A stretch of DNA of 64,000 nt from Microvirga brassicacearum (GCF_008757455.1 NZ_VCMV01000024.1:40782-104781), one strand, 5' to 3'. Shown: positions 44,045-53,621, counted from the first letter of the stretch. Translations and numbers: made by a program. The notes: a model not told the origin generated them from the letters alone.

Positions 44045-44752
44045 CTAAACCACGCGCACGCGACCACTGGCGAGATCATACACTCCGCCGACCACGCGCA
44101 CCTTTCCGTCGGATACCATTTGGGACACAATCGGTTTGGCGTTCGTGAGCCGCGTCACGTTGTGACGTACGTTCTCGATGATCGCTTCCTCGAGCAGGTT
44201 CTCCGGTTTTGCCTTCTTCGCGGCGGCGACTGCGGGCTTGATCGCGTCGATGAGACCCGGCAGGTGACCCGGCAGTTTGGCGTTGTCTTTCAACACCTTG
44301 ATGGTTGCATCGACCGCGCCGCAATTGGTGTGGCCGAGCACCATGATCAGCGGAATGCCGAGGAATTTTACGCCATATTCCAAGCTCGCGAGGCCATCGT
44401 CGTTGACGAAATTTCCGGCGACCCGCACCACGAACAATTCTCCGGGTCCTTCGTCGAAGGCAAGTTCGGGCGCAACACGGGAATCGGCGCAGCTGAGGAT
44501 TGCCGCGAACGGATATTGCGCCGACACGCGGGCAACGCGGCCGGCGGAAAAATCCTTGTTGCTCGACGTGTTGGCCGCGTAGCGCGCATTGCCTTCCATC
44601 AGGCGCTTCAGGGCGTCGTCCGGCTTGATGGCATTCGGGGCGGTTGCTCCCTGCGCGAGGGCGGGAGAAGCGAGCGGTCCGGCAAAAAAGGCCGTCGCGC
44701 CGCCAGCGAGAACGGCACGTCGCGACAAGTGCAAGCGATGATCGTCACACAT
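44045..44752 (-). CDS. Exported beta-carbonic anhydrase
   Basis: A 235-residue beta-class carbonic anhydrase interconverting CO2 and bicarbonate. The zinc ligands are C88 (SCADSRV, with the D90-R92 dyad), H141 and C144 (GHTNCGA). The N-terminus has a twin-arginine signal (LSRRAVLAGG) ending at ALAQG, so the folded enzyme is exported by Tat to the periplasm, as in a subset of proteobacterial enzymes. It is transcribed alone, convergent with the preceding exported-protein gene. Confidence 0.93.
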   Translation of the reverse strand: MCDDHRLHLSRRAVLAGGATAFFAGPLASPALAQGATAPNAIKPDDALKRLMEGNARYAANTSSNKDFSAGRVARVSAQYPFAAILSCADSRVAPELAFDEGPGELFVVRVAGNFVNDDGLASLEYGVKFLGIPLIMVLGHTNCGAVDATIKVLKDNAKLPGHLPGLIDAIKPAVAAAKKAKPENLLEEAIIENVRHNVTRLTNAKPIVSQMVSDGKVRVVGGVYDLASGRVRVV

Positions 44753-45060
44753 CAGGTTGTCCTCTCAGGTTTCACTAGAATGCTGCTTAACCAGACGTCG
44801 AGAAGGAGCTCCCGGCACAAGCCGGCAGGCGCGGCGTGAGAATCACCACCCAGCAGGAACATTAGCCCCTTCCCTGGTGAAATATTCCCCAAAAACGATC
44901 GCAAAGACAAGCAAGTCCGCCGACGGCGCCCTGAGCGACGCCTCGTCCCCCCTGGATCCCCGCAAACATGATCTTCATGCAGCTGAGGCTCTTGGTTAGT
45001 CGCAGGTTCCTGGCTATCCAGGTTGTCCGACGTCATCCAGTACACCCGAGGACCACGCCC

Positions 45061-45540
45061 GTGGCTGATTTTTTATACCGTTCCGTCCTGATCGGCATTG
45101 GGGCGACCGCCATTCTTGATCTATGGGTTCTCCTGATGAGCCGGATTTTCTCGACCCCACCCGCAAACTGGCAACCGGTCGGGCGCTGGTTCTGCCATCT
45201 CGCACGCGGAAAGGTCTTTCACGAAGATATCTCGAGCGCCGCGGCATTTCCTTATGAACTGGCGGTGGGATGGATCGGCCACTACGTCGTTGGAATCGTC
45301 TTCGCCGCGATCCTGCTGGCCGTCGCACCGAGCGGTTGGGCAACACACCCGACCCTCGCGCCTGCCATGATCGTCGGGATCGTCACCGTCGGCGCCGGAT
45401 GGTTTCTGCTCCAGCCCGGCATGGGTGCGGGCATCGCAGCCTCGAAGCGTCCCCGTGCCAACCGGATCAGGGCGATGAACATCGCCGGCCACGTCGTCTT
45501 TGGCCTGGGATTGTATGGAAGCGCGCTTCTGGTCTCGTAG
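45061..45540 (+). CDS. DUF2938 family membrane protein
   Basis: A 159-residue protein with four predicted helices: VLIGIGATAILDLWVLLM, GWIGHYVVGIVFAAILLAV, MIVGIVTVGAGWFLLQPGMG and the C-terminal NIAGHVVFGLGLYGSALL. The pattern GRWFCHLARGKVFHEDI and GAGIAASKRPRANRIRAMN fits DUF2938, whose function is unknown. The start is the GTG at 45061, which has GAGGA 8 bases upstream; the frame is open from 44968 but the added residues are not hydrophobic or conserved-looking. Confidence 0.75.
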   Translation: MADFLYRSVLIGIGATAILDLWVLLMSRIFSTPPANWQPVGRWFCHLARGKVFHEDISSAAAFPYELAVGWIGHYVVGIVFAAILLAVAPSGWATHPTLAPAMIVGIVTVGAGWFLLQPGMGAGIAASKRPRANRIRAMNIAGHVVFGLGLYGSALLVS

Positions 45541-45562
45541 GCCTCCGCTTTCGCTATGTGTC

Positions 45563-45790
45563 TCAGCGCCGATCCGATGGGGTTGGCATGGGAGCTGAAT
45601 GTCGCGGCGCCGGAGCAGCAACCAGGCGGAACCGCACGGGGGGCGACGTCCAATCGAGCGGCAGCTGAAGCGGAACGGTACAACCCGTGAACAGGCTCTG
45701 CCCCGCCTCATTCGAGACCTCGAAAACGAACCCGGGCCGCTCGAGGCGCGGGCATTCCGACCATCGGTCGAACGAAACCCAGTCGCTCAT
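45563..45790 (-). CDS. Small conserved-looking protein next to serralysin
   Basis: A 75-residue protein starting MSDWVSFDRWSECPRLERPG, with no signal peptide or membrane segment. The middle (PGFVFEVSNEAGQSLFTGC) has beta-strand character and the C-terminus is Pro/Arg-rich. The ATG at 45790 has GGAGG 8 bases upstream. It starts 23 bases after the metalloprotease stop on the same strand, so the two are probably co-transcribed. It is too short and lacks the export signal of the AprI/Inh protease inhibitors that often sit beside serralysins. Function unknown. Confidence 0.6.
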   Translation of the reverse strand: MSDWVSFDRWSECPRLERPGFVFEVSNEAGQSLFTGCTVPLQLPLDWTSPPVRFRLVAAPAPRHSAPMPTPSDRR

Positions 45791-45813
45791 CCTGACGTCC
45801 TCCACATCCCGGT

Positions 45814-47826
45814 TCAGAGGAAGAAGTCGCCCTTGGCGAGTGCTGACTGGCCCAACACCTTGAGGTGAAAATCCGCGATCCTGTCGCCGTTAACGTCCGC
45901 CGACAACGCTCCCCCCGAAAAACTCAGTTGGCCGGCCTTGCCGCTGAACGCCGCCTTGCCGATGAAGCTGAACGCCTGGTTGCCGCCTGCCTTCGTATTC
46001 GCGTCGATGCTGTGCAAATCAATGCGATCCTCGCCGCGGACGAAATCCGTTATCGTGTCACGGCCGGAGCCGCGCGATTCCGCCACGGACCGAAAGACGA
46101 ATGAATCCTGCCCTGCCCTGCCCGCAAGAACATCCCGTCCGCCTCCCCCATGCAGGACGTCGCTGCCGAGGCCGCCGTCGAGCACATCATTGCCACTGCG
46201 GCCGGAGAGTCTGTCGTTTCCTTCCGCACCCCGGAGGGTGTTGGCAGCGTTGTTGCCGCGCAACGTGTCGCTCAGCGCGCCGCCCACAAGGCCTTCGACG
46301 CTGAGATAGGTGTCGCCGAACGCGTCTCCCAGCGAGCCTCTGGCGGACAGCAAATCGGCCACCACGCCCGTCACCGAAAATGCGTAGCTGGCGCTGTCGA
46401 TGCCGGAGCCGCCACTGAGGCGATCCCTGCCGGCGCCGCCATGCAGCACGTCACCGCCGCCGAAGCCGTAGAGCTTGTCGTTACCGTCGCCGCCATACAG
46501 CCTGTCGCCTCGGCCGCCACCCGACAAACGTATCCCCGGCAGGTCGGGCGTGATGAGACTGTCCATCGTGGTTGGAGTGCCGGTCAAAAGCTCGCCCAAC
46601 GAACAGGATCGATCGACGAACTGGAACCATTCGGTGCCCCGCAGGATGTCGCTGCCATCGGGGGCACCTGATCGTAGATCGGTGATTTGGGTCGAACCAT
46701 CCGACAGTTGCACAATCGCATATTGCGAGCGCTGTCCGCTGAAGAGGGCAATATCGCTCCCGATCCCGCCGTCCAGAACATCGTTCCCCGCGCCACCGGT
46801 CAGGGAATCCGCACCGGCTCCGCCCTTCAACGAATTGGCCGTCTGATTGCCGATCAGCACGTCGTTGCCAAACCCGCCGATGGCATTCTCAACGAGCGAA
46901 CGGGCGTCGTTGTTGTGCATCAGGGCGTTGGCGATATTACCGATCGCGGTTTTGGAGCCGTCGTAATGGAGCTTTGCCCGTTGAGCGTCCGATGTCGTCG
47001 TCCACTCGCCCGGTTGGAGGTTGATTTTCAGGTTGGATGCGTAATTGCCGAAGTCATAGGTATCGGCGCCGCCGCCATCCCAGACCGTCTGGAAGATCCG
47101 GTTCGCACCTGGCGCGCCCTGACCGACGCCATTGATGGACATCTCGCCCGTGGTAGGACTCCAGGAATAGGTCGTATTGCCGCTCTGGGTGGCGAAATTG
47201 GCGCCGTACATGTGTTGCAGGGCGGCAATGTCGTACATCATGGGGGACTGTGCGTAGCCCCAGTTCTCGTTCGTGTAGCCGGCAGTGAGGGAGGCACCGA
47301 TATATGAGCGATAGCTCATCGCGGTGTACTCCATCGAGTCGCGGTCCTTCGGCATGACGAAATGCTCGTGCGCATGCTCGAGGCCGAGTGCGTGGCCGAT
47401 CTCGTGCACGAATGTCATGTGGGCATAATTGCCCTTCTGCGGGCTGACGTAATATCCCGATGATTGGCTGAACCAGACGTCGCCGCCGGCGGCATCGTTG
47501 GACGGGAAATACGCCCAGGCGGTCGTGGGCATGTCGGACACGGCTAAGCGCAAGGTTCCATGCGTGGTCGCCGTCTCGGCGACCTCCGTGAAGCTGAGAT
47601 TGGCGACAGCCGAGAATTGTTGCAGGACGGCGCGCGCCGCCGCCTGTTGCGTGGCGCTTAGCGCGGCGAAATTGTCGAGAGGCTCACCGTTTGCGTATGA
47701 GCTGCCGTAAAAGGAGGCACTGGATGGGAAACTATAGCTAAGATTATTTGCCGCCCATTTTAAGTCACTCAGGACTCCATCGACATAAGCATTACCAGTC
47801 GGGGCGTAAGTCACAACAGCAGGCAT
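45814..47826 (-). CDS. Serralysin-type RTX metalloprotease (M10B)
   Basis: A 670-residue secreted zinc protease. The metzincin motif HEIGHALGLEH is at residues 141-151 and the Met-turn at about M170 (TAMSYRS). The peptidase domain is followed by calcium-binding RTX nonapeptide repeats (GGxGxDxxx type: GGAGADSLTGGAGNDVLDGG and GGGDVLHGGAGRDRLSGG) in two blocks, about residues 315-350 and 440-570, and a serralysin C-terminal domain ending in GDFFL, the type of hydrophobic end recognised by type I secretion. There is no N-terminal signal, as expected. No type I transporter genes lie in the window. Confidence 0.93.
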   Translation of the reverse strand: MPAVVTYAPTGNAYVDGVLSDLKWAANNLSYSFPSSASFYGSSYANGEPLDNFAALSATQQAAARAVLQQFSAVANLSFTEVAETATTHGTLRLAVSDMPTTAWAYFPSNDAAGGDVWFSQSSGYYVSPQKGNYAHMTFVHEIGHALGLEHAHEHFVMPKDRDSMEYTAMSYRSYIGASLTAGYTNENWGYAQSPMMYDIAALQHMYGANFATQSGNTTYSWSPTTGEMSINGVGQGAPGANRIFQTVWDGGGADTYDFGNYASNLKINLQPGEWTTTSDAQRAKLHYDGSKTAIGNIANALMHNNDARSLVENAIGGFGNDVLIGNQTANSLKGGAGADSLTGGAGNDVLDGGIGSDIALFSGQRSQYAIVQLSDGSTQITDLRSGAPDGSDILRGTEWFQFVDRSCSLGELLTGTPTTMDSLITPDLPGIRLSGGGRGDRLYGGDGNDKLYGFGGGDVLHGGAGRDRLSGGSGIDSASYAFSVTGVVADLLSARGSLGDAFGDTYLSVEGLVGGALSDTLRGNNAANTLRGAEGNDRLSGRSGNDVLDGGLGSDVLHGGGGRDVLAGRAGQDSFVFRSVAESRGSGRDTITDFVRGEDRIDLHSIDANTKAGGNQAFSFIGKAAFSGKAGQLSFSGGALSADVNGDRIADFHLKVLGQSALAKGDFFL

Positions 47827-48173
47827 GAATCCATCCGATTCTAGAGCTGACGCAGAACTATACCTCTTTATGAGTACTCTAGAACGATGAGGTCAATGGT
47901 CGATAATTGCCAGATAGCGCAAAACAAAGCTTTTCTGGGCGGCCGCCTCTCGTGACCGCAGGCTCATTTGCGACAATATGACCGGCTTGGCGATGGGAAG
48001 GCAGGCGTGAACAAATCGCTCGACGCGCCGACGAACCGGCTGATTTTCAGGGCGATCCCGCGCTTGCGAACCATTGCCGGCATTCCCGAAAGCGGCGATC
48101 AGAGAATTTGCCCGGTGCGCGTCAGGTTTTGATGTGACGTTGTTGCGGTCCGCGTCGCGGACGACGCGCCGCT
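47827..48173. other. Intergenic region between protease and dpp genes
   Basis: No gene is seen. It holds the protease promoter at 47868-47896. Near its right end GTCCGCG-T-CGCGGAC (48148-48162), flanked by more complementary bases, forms a GC-rich dyad just after the last dpp gene; it may mark the end of that transcript, although no T-run is visible. A possible additional dyad TCTAGA...CTAGA surrounds the protease promoter. Confidence 0.5.
47868..47896 (-). promoter_or_regulatory. Serralysin gene promoter
   Basis: On the minus strand TTGACC (47896-47891) and TCATAA (47873-47868) are 17 bases apart. The start would be about 47861, giving a leader of about 35 bases before the ATG. Confidence 0.6.
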
Positions 48174-48998
48174 TCAATAAACCAAATTTCTCTGCGGCAG
48201 ACGCGGAATGCTGTCGATGAGCTGGCGCGTATAGGAGTTCGACGGGTTGGCGAAGATCGCGTCGGTCACTCCCTCCTCGACCATCTTGCCCTGGTTCATG
48301 ACGATGACGCGATCGCAAAGATACCGCACCACCGCAAGATTGTGCGAGATGAACAGGTAGGTCAGGTTCAGCCGGTCTCGCAATTCCTGCAGGAAGGTAA
48401 TGATCTGCGCCTGCACCGAGACATCGAGGGCGGATGTCGGCTCGTCCAGCACCAGCAGGCGCGGCTCCAGGGCGACTGCGCGGGCGATGCAGATGCGTTG
48501 CTTCTGACCTCCGGACAGTTCGTGCGGGTAACGATATTTGAAGGCCTTCGGCAGACTCACGATGTCGAGAAGCGCCTCGACCCGCCGCTCCAGTTCCAAT
48601 CCGCGTATCGTCGTCTGGACGAGGAACGGCTCGGCGATCGCATCGTGAATGGTATGGCGCGGGTTTAGGGCGGAATGCGGGTTCTGGAACACGATCTGCA
48701 TGTGGCGACGGATGAGGCGCAAGGACTCGCCGGATTTGGCCGAGAGGTCCTCCCCATCCAACAGGATCGTGCCGGCGGTCGGCTCGATCAAGCGCATCAC
48801 GAGGCGCGCCACGGTCGATTTGCCCGAGCCGGATTCCCCCACGATGCCAAGCACGCCGCCTTGCGGGATTTGAAGCGAGATGTCGTCGACCGCACGAAAC
48901 AATCTGCCGCCGGAGCTGAAATCCTTCGTCAGGCCCGTGACGGACAAAAGCGGCGGCCGGGCCGCGTCAATCGAGAGCGTGGTGACAGGCGACAACAT
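48174..48998 (-). CDS. Peptide/nickel-type ABC importer ATPase 2 (DppF-like)
   Basis: A 274-residue ABC ATPase with Walker A GESGSGKST, signature LSGGQKQR, Walker B LLVLDEPTSALD and switch His in ISHNLA. The DppF/OppF C-terminal motif is short here. It works with the DppD-like ATPase as a heterodimer. The ATG at 48998 overlaps the end of the previous gene by 32 bases; a start at 49055 would overlap more. It is the last gene of the minus-strand run that begins with the AroM-LuxR regulator. Confidence 0.9.
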   Translation of the reverse strand: MLSPVTTLSIDAARPPLLSVTGLTKDFSSGGRLFRAVDDISLQIPQGGVLGIVGESGSGKSTVARLVMRLIEPTAGTILLDGEDLSAKSGESLRLIRRHMQIVFQNPHSALNPRHTIHDAIAEPFLVQTTIRGLELERRVEALLDIVSLPKAFKYRYPHELSGGQKQRICIARAVALEPRLLVLDEPTSALDVSVQAQIITFLQELRDRLNLTYLFISHNLAVVRYLCDRVIVMNQGKMVEEGVTDAIFANPSNSYTRQLIDSIPRLPQRNLVY

Positions 48999-49950
48999 GG
49001 TCGGCTCCAATGTTCCGCGCGACGGGTTTTTGAGCGGTGCAGATTTCGGTGGCACGCGGACAGCGCGGATGAAAGCGGCATCCGGATGGCGGGTGGATGA
49101 GATTGGGAATCGTCCCCGGGATCGATTCCAGAACCTGGTGCCCTCCCTCGATATCCGGCAGCGCCGCCAGCAGCCCTTGTGTATAGGGGTGACGCGGCTG
49201 CGTGAGAATGTCGTTCGTCATCCCCTGCTCGACGACCACACCCGCATACATCACCGCCACGCGGCGGGCGATGGCGGCAATCGCCCCGACGTCGTGGCTG
49301 ATCATCACCACGGTCAGGCCGAGCCGGTCGACCAAATCGCGCAGCAGATCGAGAATTTGCGCCTGAATCGTCACGTCGAGCGCCGTCGTCGGCTCGTCGG
49401 CGATGAGCAGTTGAGGCTCGCCCGCCAGCGCCATCGCGATCAACACCCGCTGCCGCATTCCGCCGGACAACTGATGCGGATAGCTATCGACGACGCGCTC
49501 GAAGTCGCGGATCTGAACCTGATCGAGCAGGGCGTGGCAACGTTTGCGCTGTTCCGCGCGCGACGGAAGGCGCTCGCCCTTGGCGCGCTTGTGCGCCACC
49601 ACCACGTCGGACAATTGCCGGCCGATCGTGAAGAGCGGGTTGAGGTAGGTCATCGGGTCCTGGAAGATCATCGAGATCTTCACACCGCGGATCCGCCGCC
49701 ACCCGGCCTCATCCAGATGGTCGAGTTCGACGGAATCGAACGTCATGCTGCCGGAAACGCGCTTGCCCTTCGCCGGCCCGATGCCGAGGATCGACCGTGC
49801 CAGCACGGTCTTGCCGCAACCGCTTTCGCCGACGATGCCGAGCGTCTCGCCCTGGTCGAGCGCGAGATCGATCCCGTCGAGCACCTTCAGCGCGCCGTCG
49901 AAGGTCGGGATGTCCAGCCGGTAGTCCTGGATCGTCAAAAGAGCGGTCAT
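48967..49950 (-). CDS. Peptide-type ABC importer ATPase 1 (DppD-like)
   Basis: A 327-residue ABC ATPase with Walker A GESGCGKTV, signature LSGGMRQR, Walker B LLIADEPTTALD and switch His in ISHDVG. The C-terminal extension has the oligopeptide/dipeptide transporter motif with cysteines (CRFHPRCPRATEIC), which in Opp/Dpp ATPases binds an iron-sulfur cluster. It overlaps the DppC-like permease gene by four bases (ATGA), so translation is coupled. Confidence 0.93.
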   Translation of the reverse strand: MTALLTIQDYRLDIPTFDGALKVLDGIDLALDQGETLGIVGESGCGKTVLARSILGIGPAKGKRVSGSMTFDSVELDHLDEAGWRRIRGVKISMIFQDPMTYLNPLFTIGRQLSDVVVAHKRAKGERLPSRAEQRKRCHALLDQVQIRDFERVVDSYPHQLSGGMRQRVLIAMALAGEPQLLIADEPTTALDVTIQAQILDLLRDLVDRLGLTVVMISHDVGAIAAIARRVAVMYAGVVVEQGMTNDILTQPRHPYTQGLLAALPDIEGGHQVLESIPGTIPNLIHPPSGCRFHPRCPRATEICTAQKPVARNIGADHVVACHHALD

Positions 49951-50867
49951 CGGCCACGGCTCCGGGGATCAAGGATATCGCGAAGGCCATCGCCGAGCAG
50001 GTTGAAGCCCAGCACCGTGAGGAAGATCGCGAGCCCCGGAAAGGCCGAATACCACCACCAATCCGGCATGTAGGTCCGCGCCACGGAAATCATCGCCCCC
50101 CATTCCGGGTGCGGCGGCTTGGCGCCGAGGCCGATAAAGCCCAGGCTGGCAGCGGAGAGGATCGCCATTCCCATATCCATGCTGGCCTTCACGACGATCG
50201 GCGTCATGCAATTGGGCAGGATGTGATGCCAGAGGATCCATGGTGTGCGGGCCCCCAGCGCGCGGGCGGATTCGACGTAAAGCTCTTCCTTCACGGAGAG
50301 CGTCTTGGCCTGGACGAGACGCACATAGCCGGGCCACCACACGATCGAAAGCGCGATGACGCAATTCATGATGCCGGGGCCGAGTGCTGCAACGATCGAC
50401 AATGCCAGCGCCAGACCCGGCACCGAGAGAAACAGGTCCGTGATCCGCATGATGACGGCGCGGACGATGCCGTCCTTGTAACCCGCGATGATGCCGAGCG
50501 GCACACCGACCGCGGCACCGATCCCCGTGATGACGAGGCCGATCCAGAGGGAGGTCCGCGCGCCCACGATGACGCGCGAGAGAATGTCGGCGCCCATCTC
50601 GTCGGTGCCGAAAGGATGCGCGAAACTCGGCCCGAGCAGGCGCTGGCCGAGCTTCACCGCCCCCAACGTATCCTCGGGATAGGGTGCGAGCACGGGCCCG
50701 AAGATCGCCAGGACCAAGAACAGCACCACCAGTCCCAATCCCAACATGGACGAGAAGCTTCCGGCGAACAGATGGGCGTAGAGACGCCATTGCCGGATCG
50801 TGCTGGCGTGGCGTTCGCGAAAGCCGGGGATTTCCGGCGCGACGGCAGGCATGTCGATGGAGCTCAT
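49947..50867 (-). CDS. Peptide-type ABC importer permease 2 (DppC-like)
   Basis: A 306-residue inner-membrane permease with an N-terminal OppC-type helix and a BPD transport domain. The EAA-type coupling loop is ESARALGARTPWILWHHILPN. FGTDEMGADILSRVIVGARTSL is the conserved DppC segment. The ATG at 50867 has GAGGAGC upstream and overlaps the DppB stop by four bases. Confidence 0.93.
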   Translation of the reverse strand: MSSIDMPAVAPEIPGFRERHASTIRQWRLYAHLFAGSFSSMLGLGLVVLFLVLAIFGPVLAPYPEDTLGAVKLGQRLLGPSFAHPFGTDEMGADILSRVIVGARTSLWIGLVITGIGAAVGVPLGIIAGYKDGIVRAVIMRITDLFLSVPGLALALSIVAALGPGIMNCVIALSIVWWPGYVRLVQAKTLSVKEELYVESARALGARTPWILWHHILPNCMTPIVVKASMDMGMAILSAASLGFIGLGAKPPHPEWGAMISVARTYMPDWWWYSAFPGLAIFLTVLGFNLLGDGLRDILDPRSRGR

Positions 50868-51874
50868 TGGGCGCTCCTCAATCGTGGGTCGATCCACGCA
50901 TAGGCGAGGTCAACGAAGGTGTTGGTGACCATGAACATGAAGCCGATCACGAGGGTGACGCCGATGACCGGTTTGAAATCGGACGCGAGCGCCGAGGAGA
51001 CGGCATAGAGGCCGATACCGGGCCAATCGAACACGGTCTCCACCAGAACCGTGGACCCCAGCATCCAGCCGAACCGCAATCCGATGATCGCGAGCGTCGG
51101 CAGGAGAGCATTCTTCAGCGCGTAGATCGTCACGATCCGCGTCGAGCTGATGCCGTGGGCGCGTGCCGCGACCACGTGGTCGGATTGCAGCACCTCGATC
51201 ATCTCGGCGCGGTTGACACGCAGGATCGACGCGAGACAGGGGAACGACAGGACGACAGCGGGAAGGATGATGTGGGAGAGCGCCTCGCGGAAGGTCTCGA
51301 AATCGCCCCGCAGCAGGGTGTCGACGAGCAGCAGGTGAGTAATGGGCTCAGGCGCCAGCGCCGTGAGGGACAATTGCCCCGAAACCGGCAGCCATTCGAG
51401 ACGGACGGCGAAGAAGAGCTGCAGCAGGATGCCGAACCAGAAGGCCGGCAAGGCGACGCCGGAGATCGAAAGAATACGCGTGATCTGGTCGAGCCAACGG
51501 TCCCGGTAGACGGCCGACAACATCCCGAACGGCACGCCGACAAGAATGCCGAGCGCCATGGCGACCAGCACGAGTTCCAACGTCGCCGGAACATAGCGCG
51601 CCAACTCGTCGAGAACCGGGCGGGTCGAAACGATCGAGCGGCCAAGGTTGCCGGTGAAAAGGTCGCCCATGTAAATGGCGAATTGCTCGATCAGCGGGCG
51701 GTCGAGCCCGTATTCGACACGGATCGTCTCCACCATGTCGTTCGTCGCATCAGGACCGGCCACCAATCGCGCCGGGTCACCCGGCGCAACGTTGGTGATC
51801 AGGAACGTGAGGGCTGCAAGACCGATCATCGTGCCGATCAGCACGGCGACCTTGCGGAAGGTAAACGAAATCAT
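50864..51874 (-). CDS. Peptide-type ABC importer permease 1 (DppB-like)
   Basis: A 336-residue permease with about six helices. FLITNVAPGDPA near the N-terminus is the DppB signature, and the coupling loop is AARAHGISSTRIVTIYALKNALLP. It is the first permease gene after the binding protein gene, separated by 118 bases that contain a strong hairpin. Its ribosome binding site (AGGAGGTAACGCC) is excellent. Confidence 0.93.
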   Translation of the reverse strand: MISFTFRKVAVLIGTMIGLAALTFLITNVAPGDPARLVAGPDATNDMVETIRVEYGLDRPLIEQFAIYMGDLFTGNLGRSIVSTRPVLDELARYVPATLELVLVAMALGILVGVPFGMLSAVYRDRWLDQITRILSISGVALPAFWFGILLQLFFAVRLEWLPVSGQLSLTALAPEPITHLLLVDTLLRGDFETFREALSHIILPAVVLSFPCLASILRVNRAEMIEVLQSDHVVAARAHGISSTRIVTIYALKNALLPTLAIIGLRFGWMLGSTVLVETVFDWPGIGLYAVSSALASDFKPVIGVTLVIGFMFMVTNTFVDLAYAWIDPRLRSAQ

Positions 51875-51909
51875 GGCGTTACCTCCTTTCGTTCATCAAA
51901 TCGAATAAG

Positions 51910-51944
51910 GCCGCCGGGCAAGCGCATCCGCTCACCCCGGCGGC
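51910..51944 (-). terminator. Hairpin between binding protein and permease genes
   Basis: GCCGCCGGG (51910-51918) and CCCGGCGGC (51936-51944) form a perfect 9-bp stem; on the minus strand it is followed by CTTATT. A leaky terminator or mRNA-stabilising stem here would give more binding protein than permease, the usual pattern in such operons. Confidence 0.6.
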
Positions 51945-51992
51945 TTAAATCTGCGAATCCCGGCATCGAAACCGGGACTCGCAGCACGAGGA

Positions 51993-53582
51993 CTACTTCG
52001 CGTCGATCCACAGCGGATAGAGGTCGACTTCTCCGGTGAACCGAACCGGGCTGAAGGAAAAGCCCTTGAGATAATCGCGCATCGCCCAGCGACGGTCCTG
52101 CATCATGCCGATCACCTCCGGCTGATCCTCGACGATCTGCGACTGGATCTCGGCATATAGTTTTGCGCGCGCGTCCCAGTTGCTGCTGCGGCGAGCCTCG
52201 TCGATCTTCGCCGTCACGGCGTCGTTCTTATAAAACGACATGGCGAAGTACTGGCCGTAGGAGTTCGGGTGATACTGGTAGGCGACCGCGTCCGGATCGG
52301 TTGAGATCGGCGTGATGTAGACCGATGTCATGGCCGGCGAAGTCTCGACCTTCGAACCTTTGGCGACCATGTTGGGCCATTGCTCGGGACGCAGGTCGAC
52401 CTTGATGTTGAGCGGCGCGAGGTTGTCGAGCAGAAGCAGACCGATCCGGCGCGCCTCCTCGAGACCCGCCACATGGTAATATTCGAGCGTCAGGCCACCG
52501 TTCGGGTATTGCGACTTGGCCAGATATTCCTTGGCCTTGGCGAGATCCTGCCGCGGAATACCCGGAATGTTGACGTAGCCGCGGATCGCGTCGGGGAACG
52601 GGCTCGTCTGCAGCTTGGCGGCGCCGTTGTAGATCTGCAGCAGGCCGTTGTAATCCAGCGCGTACGCAATGGCCTTGCGCAAATTCTTGTCGGCGGTCGG
52701 GCCCTGTTGCGTGTTGAACTTGATGCTGAAGGTCGTCATGCCAGGGTGATCCTGGATCGCGATGCCCTTCTGCTTGGCGATCTGCACGTAATCGTCGGGC
52801 GTCAAGCCTTCGACAATGTCCGCCTCGCCCCGCATCAAGGCTGCCTTTTGGACCGCAGGCTCGCGGATGATGCGGTAGATGACACCGCCCGGCCGGTTCT
52901 TTTCACCCTGGGGCCAGCCTTTCCAGTAATCGCCGACCGCTTCGACTTCATAGAGGACGTTCGGTTCCCAGCGCTTGAGCTTGAACGGGCCGGAACCTGC
53001 GGCATGATCGGTCAGCCATTTCTGACCATAATCGCCCTCGACCTCGTTGGCCTTCACTTCCTTGGGATTGACGACATACCACCACGGCAGGAACGACAGG
53101 AATGCCGAATACGGCGTCTTGAGGTTGAAGCGAACGGTCTTGGAATCGACGACTTCGATGCTGCCGGGATCAAGGAAATCCTTGAGCATCCAGGCAACGC
53201 CCTTGTTGAGTTTCAGGCCGCGCTCGAAGGAATAACGGATGGCTTCGGCATCGACCGGATCGCCGTTGTGAAACTTGGCGTTGTCGACGAGGTGGAACGT
53301 CCAGGTCTTGCCGTCCTCGCTCATCTCCCAACGCTCCGCCAGCCACGGCTTGATCTGCGCAGGGTTGCCCTCGTACTTCACAAGCGCGTCATAGACGGCC
53401 TGCTGCATCATCCGTGTCGACCAATCGTAGCGGACGTGAGGGTCAAGGACCGGGATCTGCTGCCGGCCCCCGAATACGACGACTTTCCTGTCTCCCACCC
53501 GTTCAAAGGCCGCCGCCTTGTCGGCCTGAGCTAACCCGAAGATAAGGCTCGCTGCTGCGACGCCGAATAGCCAATTGCGCAT
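51993..53582 (-). CDS. Peptide-type ABC importer binding protein (DppA-like)
   Basis: A 529-residue cluster C binding protein (SBP_bac_5). A signal peptide spans residues 1 to about 25 (ending KAAAF). Core landmarks are LAERWEMSEDGKTWTFHLVDNAKFHNGDPVDA, the typical early block, and AGSGPFKLKRW. Binding proteins of this family carry peptides, opines, glutathione, nickel chelates and other solutes, so the ligand is open. The ATG at 53582 has AGGAGC 8 bases upstream. It follows aroM by 39 bases, so it should share the aroM promoter and its putative operator. Confidence 0.93.
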   Translation of the reverse strand: MRNWLFGVAAASLIFGLAQADKAAAFERVGDRKVVVFGGRQQIPVLDPHVRYDWSTRMMQQAVYDALVKYEGNPAQIKPWLAERWEMSEDGKTWTFHLVDNAKFHNGDPVDAEAIRYSFERGLKLNKGVAWMLKDFLDPGSIEVVDSKTVRFNLKTPYSAFLSFLPWWYVVNPKEVKANEVEGDYGQKWLTDHAAGSGPFKLKRWEPNVLYEVEAVGDYWKGWPQGEKNRPGGVIYRIIREPAVQKAALMRGEADIVEGLTPDDYVQIAKQKGIAIQDHPGMTTFSIKFNTQQGPTADKNLRKAIAYALDYNGLLQIYNGAAKLQTSPFPDAIRGYVNIPGIPRQDLAKAKEYLAKSQYPNGGLTLEYYHVAGLEEARRIGLLLLDNLAPLNIKVDLRPEQWPNMVAKGSKVETSPAMTSVYITPISTDPDAVAYQYHPNSYGQYFAMSFYKNDAVTAKIDEARRSSNWDARAKLYAEIQSQIVEDQPEVIGMMQDRRWAMRDYLKGFSFSPVRFTGEVDLYPLWIDAK

Positions 53583-53621
53583 TGCCGAAGCTCCTGTTCC
53601 CATTTTTGATTATAGCGTCTT

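Noticed and set aside
45563..45790. AprI/Inh-type serralysin inhibitor
   Set aside because: The protein is about 75 residues with no signal peptide, whereas known inhibitors are larger and periplasmic.
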